Source: Anaerolineae bacterium (GTDB lineage: Bacteria; Chloroflexota; Anaerolineae; Aggregatilineales; Phototrophicaceae). Taken from it: 8,444 bases of DNA. Below, in pieces: positions 1 through 5,759 of this stretch. The notes under the pieces were generated by a model. It was not told the origin of the DNA. It was given only the letters and a program-made list of their open reading frames with translations, and made no database searches. The position numbers and the translations under genes are program-made. Positions within the stretch are counted from its first letter, which is position 1. Each line of letters begins with the position of its first letter. The DNA lies in contig JANQRM010000629.1 of NCBI GenBank assembly GCA_028284565.1, positions 1-8,444 on the forward strand. The letters are read 5' to 3'.

Positions 1-1223
1 CGCATATCGACCATTCGGGTAACATCCCCAATCTTGTGAAACAGGGCTTCGCTGGGGACATCATCTGCACCCATGCGACCCGCGACCTCGCTATGACGAT
101 GCTCCAAGATAGCGGACATATCCAAGAACGCGACGCAGAGTACGTTAACAAGAAACGCGCCAAAAAGGGCGAACCACCCATTGAGCCAATTTATACACAA
201 GACGATGCGCTCCAATCACTCGACCATTTTTCATCCGATAATTACGGACGCTCTCGTCTCATTGCGCCGGGAGTATCTGTCACCTTCTTAGATGCCGGAC
301 ATATGCTAGGGAGTGCGATTGTCATCTTGGAGATAGAAGACAACGACACCAAATCCGATAGAACCCTCGTCTTCAGTGGGGACATCGGACGTGCAGGCAT
401 TCCCATCATTCGTGACCCTAGCACAGTGGAATCTGCTGACATCCTCATCATGGAAAGCACTTACGGCAATCGTCTGCATGAACCCTACCCCGATGCTGAA
501 AAAGAACTGGAACGCATTATCTGTGAAACACATCAGCGCGGTGGTTCGATTATCATGCCAGCCTTCTCGGTTGGGCGGACGCAACAACTGGTCTTTACAC
601 TTCACAAATTAGCTGACCAAGGCGACATCCCAAATATCCCCATTTTTGTGGATAGCCCTCTTGCTGTGAATGCCACAGCGATTTTCCGACTCCATCCCGA
701 AGTCTATGATGATGAGATTCGCACCTTCATGCAACAAGATACGAAACATCGAGACCCCTTTGGCTTTGATATGTTGACCTACATTCGCTCGGTGGAAGAG
801 AGCAAGCAACTCAATTTCCATCGTGAACCCGCGATTATTATCAGTGCGAGTGGCATGATGGAGTTCGGACGGATATTGCATCACACTAAAAATCGCATTG
901 AAGATGAACGTACAACAATTTTGATTACCGGCTGGCAAGCACCCAACACACTTGGACGGAAGCTCGTGGAAAAACATGAAACTGTTCGCATCTTTGGGGA
1001 GGAATACCAGACCAACGCCCATGTCGAGGTCTTGAATGGCTTCTCCGGTCATGCCGATAGAGATGAACTTATTGCATGGGTGGAGGCTATCCAACGGAAG
1101 CCAGAGCGCACGTTCCTCGTGCATGGGGAAGAAGAATCAGCCCTTGCACTGAAAGACACACTAGAAGAACGTTTTGGTTTAACGGTCAATGTGCCTTATC
1201 CGACAAATGAGTTTGAGGTCTAA
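1..1223 (+). CDS. Beta-CASP metallo-beta-lactamase-fold ribonuclease (5' partial)
   Basis: Likely a zinc-dependent RNA-processing or RNA-degrading nuclease of the CPSF73/RNase J superfamily, closest in style to the bacterial single-chain beta-CASP RNases. The reading frame is open from base 3 and begins inside the metal-binding motif 2: HIDHSG is encoded at 3-20, the end of the usual HxHxDH. The GTG at 36 is therefore not the start, and about 70 N-terminal residues lie upstream of the window. Other motifs follow in order: GHMLGSA (His at 300-302), FSGDIGR (Asp at 381-383), motif A ESTYG (Glu at 453-455), SGMMEFGRILHH (motif B His pair at 879-884), GFSGHAD (motif C His at 1050-1052) and FLVHGEE (His at 1122-1124). 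All expected catalytic residues in the visible part are present, so it should be active. There is no KH domain or other C-terminal extension. 406 residues are visible. The exact substrate (mRNA decay or 3' processing) cannot be told from sequence. The next gene starts 6 bases after the stop, so the two are probably co-transcribed. Confidence 0.93.
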   Translation, partial: HIDHSGNIPNLVKQGFAGDIICTHATRDLAMTMLQDSGHIQERDAEYVNKKRAKKGEPPIEPIYTQDDALQSLDHFSSDNYGRSRLIAPGVSVTFLDAGHMLGSAIVILEIEDNDTKSDRTLVFSGDIGRAGIPIIRDPSTVESADILIMESTYGNRLHEPYPDAEKELERIICETHQRGGSIIMPAFSVGRTQQLVFTLHKLADQGDIPNIPIFVDSPLAVNATAIFRLHPEVYDDEIRTFMQQDTKHRDPFGFDMLTYIRSVEESKQLNFHREPAIIISASGMMEFGRILHHTKNRIEDERTTILITGWQAPNTLGRKLVEKHETVRIFGEEYQTNAHVEVLNGFSGHADRDELIAWVEAIQRKPERTFLVHGEEESALALKDTLEERFGLTVNVPYPTNEFEV

Positions 1224-1229
1224 CAACCT

Positions 1230-1769
1230 ATGTCGAGCCGTAGTCCCTTCTTTGAAGAGTGGATACAAAGCCTACGCGAACATTATATGAATGTGATTCG
1301 CACAGAAGATACTGTCACGGAGCAATCGCTTATCCATGTGATGCATGAAGTCGGCTTTAGTGAAGATGAACTCCGTGACTTGAGGATACGTGCCACCATG
1401 CATGTTGATGAAGTGGGCGAGGATTTTGTGCCAAATATCGACTTGCTCAAGCAACAACGTGCCACACCACACCCTGCCGAATGTGCTTGTCCCGATTGTA
1501 TGGCGATTGACCTTGCTGGACACGATGATGAAGGACAACCCCTCGAACCCATAGAAGCGGAAGGTGAAGCGGGTTCGGTCTTCCCGGTTGCCAAGATGGA
1601 TGAAACCATCGCGGAGGAATTACCGGAAAATGCTCCAGCCGATGCCTACGACGAGACGCTTGTCTATGCAGACGAAGGCGCGGATATTGAGACTCTGGAT
1701 GACTTGCCACCTGCGGACGAAACTGAAGACGAGTCCGACGATTCTCCACAGCAATTGACCATGTTCTAG
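1230..1769 (+). CDS. Unrecognised acidic protein with Cys cluster and C-terminal clamp-binding-like motif
   Basis: I do not recognise a family for this 179-residue protein. Residues 1-75 look like a compact, mostly helical domain rich in charged and hydrophobic residues. Residues 81-90 hold a small cluster (H81, C85, C87, C90, in ECACPDC) that could bind a metal, although three Cys and one His in ten residues is tight. From about residue 95 to 172 the chain is strongly acidic and low in complexity, probably disordered. The last five residues are QLTMF (175-179), which fit the bacterial beta sliding-clamp binding pentapeptide (consensus QL[S/D]LF). A flexible acidic linker ending in such a peptide suggests a clamp-tethered factor, but this is inference. 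The start is supported by GAGGT at 1215-1219, ten bases before the ATG. The 6-base gap from the beta-CASP RNase gene points to a shared transcript. Confidence 0.8.
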   Translation: MSSRSPFFEEWIQSLREHYMNVIRTEDTVTEQSLIHVMHEVGFSEDELRDLRIRATMHVDEVGEDFVPNIDLLKQQRATPHPAECACPDCMAIDLAGHDDEGQPLEPIEAEGEAGSVFPVAKMDETIAEELPENAPADAYDETLVYADEGADIETLDDLPPADETEDESDDSPQQLTMF

Positions 1770-1844
1770 CTCACATTTTTATCAGCTTTTTACAACTTTA
1801 AGACCTTAAATCAGATAAAGTGAAGTGACCGCTATTGAGGATAG

Positions 1845-1851
1845 AGGAGGT
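1845..1851 (+). promoter_or_regulatory. Strong Shine-Dalgarno site fixing the start of the secreted SH3b/lectin-like gene
   Basis: AGGAGGT lies six bases before the ATG at 1858. The same frame is open back to a GTG at 1825, but that codon has no ribosome binding site and would put eleven charged residues in front of the signal peptide. The site therefore decides for 1858. A second in-frame ATG at 1864 is possible but less well spaced. Confidence 0.8.
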
Positions 1852-1857
1852 AGAAGG

Positions 1858-3285
1858 ATGTCGATGAAACGAATCAGTTGGTTAATCGTCACCTTAATGT
1901 GCATGGTGGCGACAGTCTCTGCACAGACCGATGCTTGCCCGATGCTTGTTGATAGCATTCTGGATATTGTGGCTGACTCCTGTTCTGATTTAGGTCGGAA
2001 TGAAGCCTGTTATGGGAGCAATGACATCACCACCTTAGATTTCGACAGCAATTCCATCGAGTCCTTTGCCGATGTCGGTGATACAACCAATATGCTCGAT
2101 ATTGCCTCCCTTGCGACAGCCCCCTTTAATCTTGATGCGAATACCTGGGGTGTTGCCATTTTGTCACTTCAAGCTAACCTGCCCGATACTGTCCCCGGAC
2201 AAAATGTGACATTTGTTGTCTATGGAGATACCCAACTCAATAATGAAGTCATCCCAGAAAATCAACTCATATCGAGTCTAACTGCCACCAGCACAGGTGC
2301 CATCAACATTCGTACGGGCGCGAGTACCAGCTATGCCACAGATGGAACTCTAACAACTGGACAAGAATTGACCTTAATTGGACGCAATGGCAACAGCGAA
2401 TGGGTGCAATTTGAGCGCGAAGAGGCGATTGGCTGGGTATTTACTTCACTCCTCAATATCGACGGCGATCCTTCTGCATTGCCTATCGTCAGTAACGATG
2501 CCAATCAAGGTTACTCTGCACCCATGCAAGCCTTCAGCCTACGGTCAGGCATCGGTCAACCTGCTTGTGCTGAAGTCCCGCCTGATGGTGTCCTCCTGCA
2601 AACGCCAAGCGAAACTACGGTGAACTTCCTGATTAATGGTGTGGAAGTCGAAATCGGGAGTACCGCCTTTATCCAATCGGATGGGACAAGCATCGACGTA
2701 CATACCTTTGAAGGCAATGTCAGTGTAACGTCTGTCGGAGAAACTCAAATGGTCGAGCCGGGCTTCATGACGAGTGCTAGTTTTGATAGACCGCCTTCCG
2801 AACCCATGCCTTATGACTTTAGCATGGTCAGTGGACTGCCCACCAACATCCTTCCGACGAGCATTTCCATTCCAGTTGCCATCATCTCGGATAATATCTG
2901 GCACAACACCGGCATCATGGTCAATGCAGGCGATACGATGACCTTTCTCGCGGGTGGGGTGATTAACTTCTGGGATTTCTGTACGACGCAAAAAGTCGAT
3001 TTCGGTCAGCCTGACATTGATTGCGACAGCTTAATCTTAGGTCCCGATGGGGGCGACCCTCGCAATCTATCCGGCGAGGTCATCGGAAGCGATATGAGTC
3101 TCTTCCCTGTTCCCCGCGCACCGCCACACTCACTGGTTGGACGAGTGGGTTCAATGATCTTCTTTATCGGAACGAGTGCGACGATTACCGCCACTGATAG
3201 CGGTGTCCTCGAATTGCGAACCAACGATGTCGATAACAACAATCTCGGCGCATTTGTCGTGGCGACAGTTCTCTCTGTCCCTTAA
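1858..3285 (+). CDS. Secreted protein with SH3b, FecR-like and PA-IL (LecA)-like domains
   Basis: A 475-residue exported protein. Residues 1-22 form a type I signal peptide (basic start, hydrophobic core, VSA before the cut and Q at +1). There is no lipobox Cys at the cut, so it is probably not a lipoprotein. Residues about 27-60 carry three Cys and the string GRNEACYGS, which I associate from memory with Chloroflexota exported proteins. Residues about 141-202 match a bacterial SH3 domain (INIRTGAS, then GQELTLIGRNGNSEWVQF and GWVFTSLL), a fold that often binds cell-wall or peptide ligands. Residues about 242-303 look like a FecR-type beta domain. Residues about 340-473 resemble the PA-IL/LecA galactose-lectin family: WHNTGIMVNAGDTM, GPDGG, HSLVGRVG, SGVLELRTNDVDNNNLGAF. 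The ND..DNN..G stretch corresponds to the calcium- and sugar-binding end of that family. It may act in envelope sensing or adhesion. Domain calls are by eye; the SH3b call is the firmest. Confidence 0.88.
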   Translation: MSMKRISWLIVTLMCMVATVSAQTDACPMLVDSILDIVADSCSDLGRNEACYGSNDITTLDFDSNSIESFADVGDTTNMLDIASLATAPFNLDANTWGVAILSLQANLPDTVPGQNVTFVVYGDTQLNNEVIPENQLISSLTATSTGAINIRTGASTSYATDGTLTTGQELTLIGRNGNSEWVQFEREEAIGWVFTSLLNIDGDPSALPIVSNDANQGYSAPMQAFSLRSGIGQPACAEVPPDGVLLQTPSETTVNFLINGVEVEIGSTAFIQSDGTSIDVHTFEGNVSVTSVGETQMVEPGFMTSASFDRPPSEPMPYDFSMVSGLPTNILPTSISIPVAIISDNIWHNTGIMVNAGDTMTFLAGGVINFWDFCTTQKVDFGQPDIDCDSLILGPDGGDPRNLSGEVIGSDMSLFPVPRAPPHSLVGRVGSMIFFIGTSATITATDSGVLELRTNDVDNNNLGAFVVATVLSVP

Positions 3286-3301
3286 ACAGATAAGTCAAAT
3301 T

Positions 3302-3322
3302 GGGAGCGTACCCTGCGCTCCC
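3302..3322. terminator. Hairpin between convergent genes, likely bidirectional terminator
   Basis: A perfect 7-bp inverted repeat, GGGAGCG (3302-3308) and CGCTCCC (3316-3322), has a 7-base loop. It sits in the 46-base gap between the convergent stops at 3285 and 3332. The T-run after it is weak (TT on the plus strand; AAATTTGAC on the minus strand), so termination may be inefficient or Rho-assisted. Its position and symmetry suit a shared terminator. Confidence 0.5.
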
Positions 3323-3331
3323 TTACTGCAT

Positions 3332-3595
3332 TCATAAATATTCTTCTGGAATACCTTTAAGTTGCTCGTTCAACTCCCAGTCGTCGGGTTTTACTTTGCT
3401 ATCAAACCAAACTGCACCATTTGCTAGCCACTTCTGTCGATAGGCTACGACCTGCTCATAGGTGTCATCTTCCACACCATAGTGAATGCCACAACAGCTA
3501 CAAATCTGATAACTTGGCGTAACTCCATTGACTCCCCAAGGAGGTTCAGCTTGTTCTAAGCCACAGACAGGGCAGTTGTTTATTTTACTATTCAT
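3332..3595 (-). CDS. Small zinc-ribbon protein, downstream copy of a tandem pair
   Basis: An 87-residue protein of unknown function. It has two Cys knuckles, CPVC at residues 8-11 and CSCC at 32-35, which should form one zinc ribbon. They are followed by a conserved-looking region: GVEDDTYEQ, then YR..WL..GA.WF, and KPDDWELNEQL near the end. The layout recalls the small CPCC-type Cys-rich proteins, but I cannot confirm the family. I chose the ATG at 3593-3595 because from there the protein aligns without gaps over its whole length with the upstream neighbour (56 of 87 residues identical). The frame is open further to an ATG at 3625, but that extension is encoded inside the neighbour's last codons. 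The start overlaps the neighbour's stop by 8 bases and has no good ribosome binding site of its own, so translation is probably coupled. Confidence 0.82.
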   Translation of the reverse strand: MNSKINNCPVCGLEQAEPPWGVNGVTPSYQICSCCGIHYGVEDDTYEQVVAYRQKWLANGAVWFDSKVKPDDWELNEQLKGIPEEYL

Positions 3596-3851
3596 ACTTA
3601 TCGGGAATACCTTGAAGTTGTTCATCTAAATCCCAGTCGTCGGGTTTTTGTTGTTGATTAAACCACGTTGCGCCAGTCGCTAACCAGTTCTTACGATATT
3701 CAATAATTTGTTCCAGCGTTTCGTCTTCGAGTCCAAATTGAACACCACAACAAACACAGATTTGATAACTTGGAGAGCTATTGTTGTTTCCCCACGGTGG
3801 CTCCCATTGGTCAAGCCCACAGACACGGCAATTATTGATCTTACTGTTCAT
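3588..3851 (-). CDS. Small zinc-ribbon protein, upstream copy of a tandem pair
   Basis: 87 residues and paralogous to the next gene downstream on the same strand. The knuckles are CRVC (8-11) and CVCC (32-35), with PPWG between them and the same YR..WL..GA.WF and KPDDWDLDEQL blocks. The conserved aromatic and acidic positions outside the Cys pairs suggest a folded small domain rather than a bare zinc ribbon. No DNA-binding, signal or membrane segment is seen, so it is probably cytosolic. A purine-rich AGAGGGG lies about 11 bases before the ATG at 3849-3851, a longish spacing. The recF stop is 71 bases upstream, with an octamer array in between, so the pair could be transcribed from recF or separately. 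Function is unknown; roles as an immunity protein, adaptor or metal-binding protein are all open. Confidence 0.82.
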   Translation of the reverse strand: MNSKINNCRVCGLDQWEPPWGNNNSSPSYQICVCCGVQFGLEDETLEQIIEYRKNWLATGATWFNQQQKPDDWDLDEQLQGIPDKYE

Positions 3852-3866
3852 GTTTCTTGATTACCC

Positions 3867-3903
3867 CTCTGCGTCTTTGCGTCCTTTGCACCTTTGCGTT
3901 AAA
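3867..3903. repeat. Short array of CTTTGCGT-like octamers
   Basis: Four near-identical units follow one another with an 8-9 base period: CTCTGCGT (3867), CTTTGCGTC (3875), CTTTGCAC (3884) and CTTTGCGT (3892), then TAAA. On the other strand this reads as repeated ACGCAAAG. It fills half of the 71-base gap between recF and the zinc-ribbon pair. I recall similar GCAAAG-type arrays in intergenic DNA of unrelated bacteria, but have not checked. Its role is unknown. Confidence 0.7.
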
Positions 3904-3922
3904 TCTTTTGGTGTAAGGTGAT

Positions 3923-5128
3923 TTACTCTCCCATCTCAATCTGACCATTTTCAACTTGCCACACCGAAGCGCGTTCTAAAAAGTCGTCTGTAAAGATGTC
4001 GAGTTCCGTCGTTGTGACAAAAGTCTGTGCTTTACCATTGAGTCGTTCCAATAGAAACGCACGTCGCTTACTATCCAACTCGGCAACCACTTCATCCAGC
4101 AATAACAGGGGATATTCACCGATATGGTCACGCATCCAATCGAGTTCGGCGAGTTTTAATGCCATCACTGCGGTTCGTGCCTGCCCCCGACTACCATACA
4201 AACCACAATCCCGATTGTTAATCATCAAGCGTAGTTCATCTCGATGCGGACCTGATAAGGTCATCCCACGCTGAATGGACTCATCCTGTTCGGCTTGTAG
4301 TTGATCTAAAAATTGTGGTGCGATGGACTGTGGGGATAATTCGCTATTCAAATCTAACCCAACCACATCAAAGGTCAATTGCCCTTCACCTTCGACAGTC
4401 GGCAAAAAGCTCGGCTGGTATTTCAGAGTGAGCATCTCACGGTTGCCCGTTAAATCATAATGATTCGCTTGGGCTTTATTCTCCAACTCTCGCAAAAATT
4501 GTTGTCGTCCGGCGATGATGATGCTCCCGTTCTCAGCGATTTGCACATCCCAATATTCCAATTCACCGGCGGATGCACGTCCTTCGCTAATCCGTTTCAA
4601 TAAGGCATTGCGTTGAGGCAAGAGCTTGTCATAATTATCCAACGCCACCAGATAATCTCGCTCGACTTGTGTCAATGTCGTGTTCATAAAACGACGACGG
4701 TCAATGGGTGAGCCTTCGATGAGGGATAAATCTTGTGGCAAAAACAACACCACACTTAACACGCCCACCACATCCATCACGCGCTTTTCCACACCATTGA
4801 GTTGTACCGTCTTCTTAAAACGTGGTGCGCCTGTAGACATATCTAACATGAGGGTAATTTCAAGTTTGTTCAGCGGGCTATAACGATTGCTGACTTCTGC
4901 TGATAACCGCGCAAAAGGAATCGGGTCGTGTTCCGTGCGCCAATGAATCAGTTGACGGTCACTTGTCGTATAAGGCGAGCGAGAGGTTGCCAGATAATAT
5001 ACTGCTTCGAGGATGCTGGTTTTGCCCTGTGCATTATCGCCCACCAAGACAAGGGGTTGCTGGGGCAAGCTGACTTCCAAGCGCGCATAATTCCGGAAAT
5101 TGGTCAAAGACAGATGTTCGATTTGCAT
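3923..5128 (-). CDS. recF: DNA replication and repair protein RecF
   Basis: An SMC-like ABC ATPase that, with RecO and RecR, loads RecA on gapped single-stranded DNA bound by SSB. From the ATG at 5126-5128 the protein has 401 residues, close to the family norm. It opens with the typical MQIEHLSLTNFRNY. Walker A is GDNAQGKT at 30-37 (Lys36), followed by SILEAVYYLATSRS. LPQDLSLIEGSP and RRRFMN (about 130-148) are RecF hallmarks. The ABC part has SGPHRDEL at 292-299, the signature YGSRGQARTA at 311-320, Walker B LLLLDE at 341-346 and the D-loop ELD at 350-352. All ATPase elements are present. The frame continues upstream to a GTG at 5164, but the added residues do not fit the family and the GTG directly abuts a purine run. 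The chosen ATG itself lacks a clear Shine-Dalgarno sequence. The gene is not beside dnaA, dnaN or gyrB here. It lies 74 bases downstream of the STAS-like gene on the same strand. Confidence 0.97.
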   Translation of the reverse strand: MQIEHLSLTNFRNYARLEVSLPQQPLVLVGDNAQGKTSILEAVYYLATSRSPYTTSDRQLIHWRTEHDPIPFARLSAEVSNRYSPLNKLEITLMLDMSTGAPRFKKTVQLNGVEKRVMDVVGVLSVVLFLPQDLSLIEGSPIDRRRFMNTTLTQVERDYLVALDNYDKLLPQRNALLKRISEGRASAGELEYWDVQIAENGSIIIAGRQQFLRELENKAQANHYDLTGNREMLTLKYQPSFLPTVEGEGQLTFDVVGLDLNSELSPQSIAPQFLDQLQAEQDESIQRGMTLSGPHRDELRLMINNRDCGLYGSRGQARTAVMALKLAELDWMRDHIGEYPLLLLDEVVAELDSKRRAFLLERLNGKAQTFVTTTELDIFTDDFLERASVWQVENGQIEMGE

Positions 5129-5202
5129 AGGCGTATTGAACCACAAAGGGGCGCATAGATACACCCCTTCATTATCAACAGTCAGCGAGATTTGTCAGTG
5201 CC

Positions 5203-5601
5203 TTAGGTTTTTTCTAGCCACGCAATCGCCTCATCAAGATTATTGAAGAAGCGACGCTTCGTGCTGTTGATACGCAATGTTTCTAAAAAGGTCTTGGCAA
5301 TCGAAACCAACACGCCAGACCTATAAACATAAGCCGACCTTAGCGGGATGGGTTTTTCAAGAGAGCGAAATAGCTTGCCAATTTCCTGACGCGCATAACT
5401 CATCGGTGGCATACCCACGCGAATGTCAATCAGAAGCTTGACTGTTGTTTCTTTACCATCCACTGTTTCAAAAATTTGTCCTAAGGTTTCGAGTAATTCA
5501 TCCACACCTTGGCGTGATGGTTTTAGAAGGGTAAGAACGTGGATTCCGCTATCGAGCTGGTGATATTGACTGGTGGATTGTCCATGTGCTGATGTAACCA
5601 T
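5203..5601 (-). CDS. STAS/SpoIIAA-like small protein
   Basis: 132 residues with the layout of the SpoIIAA-like/STAS group: an N-terminal beta strand region (IHVLTLLKPSR, 20-30), a helix (VDELLETLGQIFETV), a central strand KLLIDIR (55-61), a second helix around YARQEIGKLF, a strand AYVYRSGVLV (90-99), and the ending RRFFNNLDEAIAWLEKT (116-132), which is typical of this group. The Asp-Ser phosphorylation site of true anti-sigma-factor antagonists is not evident, so a partner-switch role cannot be assumed. No membrane segment or signal peptide is seen. The ATG at 5599-5601 is supported by GAGG seven bases upstream. recF follows on the same strand, and the two may share a transcript. A functional link to recombination is speculation. 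Confidence 0.82.
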   Translation of the reverse strand: MVTSAHGQSTSQYHQLDSGIHVLTLLKPSRQGVDELLETLGQIFETVDGKETTVKLLIDIRVGMPPMSYARQEIGKLFRSLEKPIPLRSAYVYRSGVLVSIAKTFLETLRINSTKRRFFNNLDEAIAWLEKT

Positions 5602-5694
5602 GTAATTGCCTCGAACTTATAAAATCAATTTTATCTTTAATTATGTCTCCATCCTAACATCTCAAGGAAAGTCTTGGCAAGATTCTTAGGTGTT

Positions 5695-5724
5695 TTGCCC
5701 ATTTCACTCCATGCGATGTATAGT
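5695..5724 (+). promoter_or_regulatory. Sigma-70-type promoter for the aminotransferase gene
   Basis: TTGCCC (5695-5700) and TATAGT (5719-5724) are separated by 18 bases and lie about 35 bases before the ATG at 5760. A TAAGGG ribosome binding site at 5746-5751 follows, eight bases before the start. The 158-base intergenic region is divergent. On the other strand, AT-rich DNA around 5610-5650 (TTATAA and GATAAA boxes) may drive the STAS-like gene, but no clear -35/-10 pair stands out there. Confidence 0.5.
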
Positions 5725-5759
5725 GTCTCTGTAATTGATGACACATAAGGGCAATCTGA

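Larger units (their letters stand above)
3332..3851 (-). repeat. Tandem gene duplication with 256-bp period
   Basis: The two zinc-ribbon genes are direct copies offset by 256 bases: starts at 3595 and 3851, and an identical 18-base stretch at 3375-3392 and 3631-3648. The period equals one 264-base gene minus the 8-base overlap, so the duplication kept an ATG-in-stop-region junction. The proteins are about 64% identical, so the duplication is not very recent. Confidence 0.8.

Noticed and set aside
36..38. GTG at 36 as the start of the ribonuclease gene
   Set aside because: The frame is open upstream and encodes HIDHSG at 3-20, part of the essential metal-binding motif, so the gene starts before the window.
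609..1124. 171-codon open frame on the minus strand inside the beta-CASP gene
   Set aside because: It is antisense to a frame that carries all the expected nuclease motifs, and its protein shows no recognisable family features.
1755..1819. Promoter for the secreted protein gene (TTGACC at 1755 or TTTACA at 1789 with GATAAA at 1814)
   Set aside because: A promoter in this 88-base gap is likely, but the spacers or -10 boxes are poor, so no single site can be supported.
2545..2991. 148-codon open frame on the minus strand inside the secreted SH3b/lectin-like gene
   Set aside because: The opposite frame holds clear domains over the same bases; this is a shadow of its codon bias.
3332..3851. Zinc-ribbon pair as rubredoxins
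   Set aside because: There are two CxxCG knuckles, but the spacing between them (20 residues) is shorter than in rubredoxin and the conserved aromatic pattern differs.
3867..3903. Octamer array as a CRISPR
   Set aside because: The units are only 8-9 bases, directly adjacent, with no spacers and no cas genes nearby.
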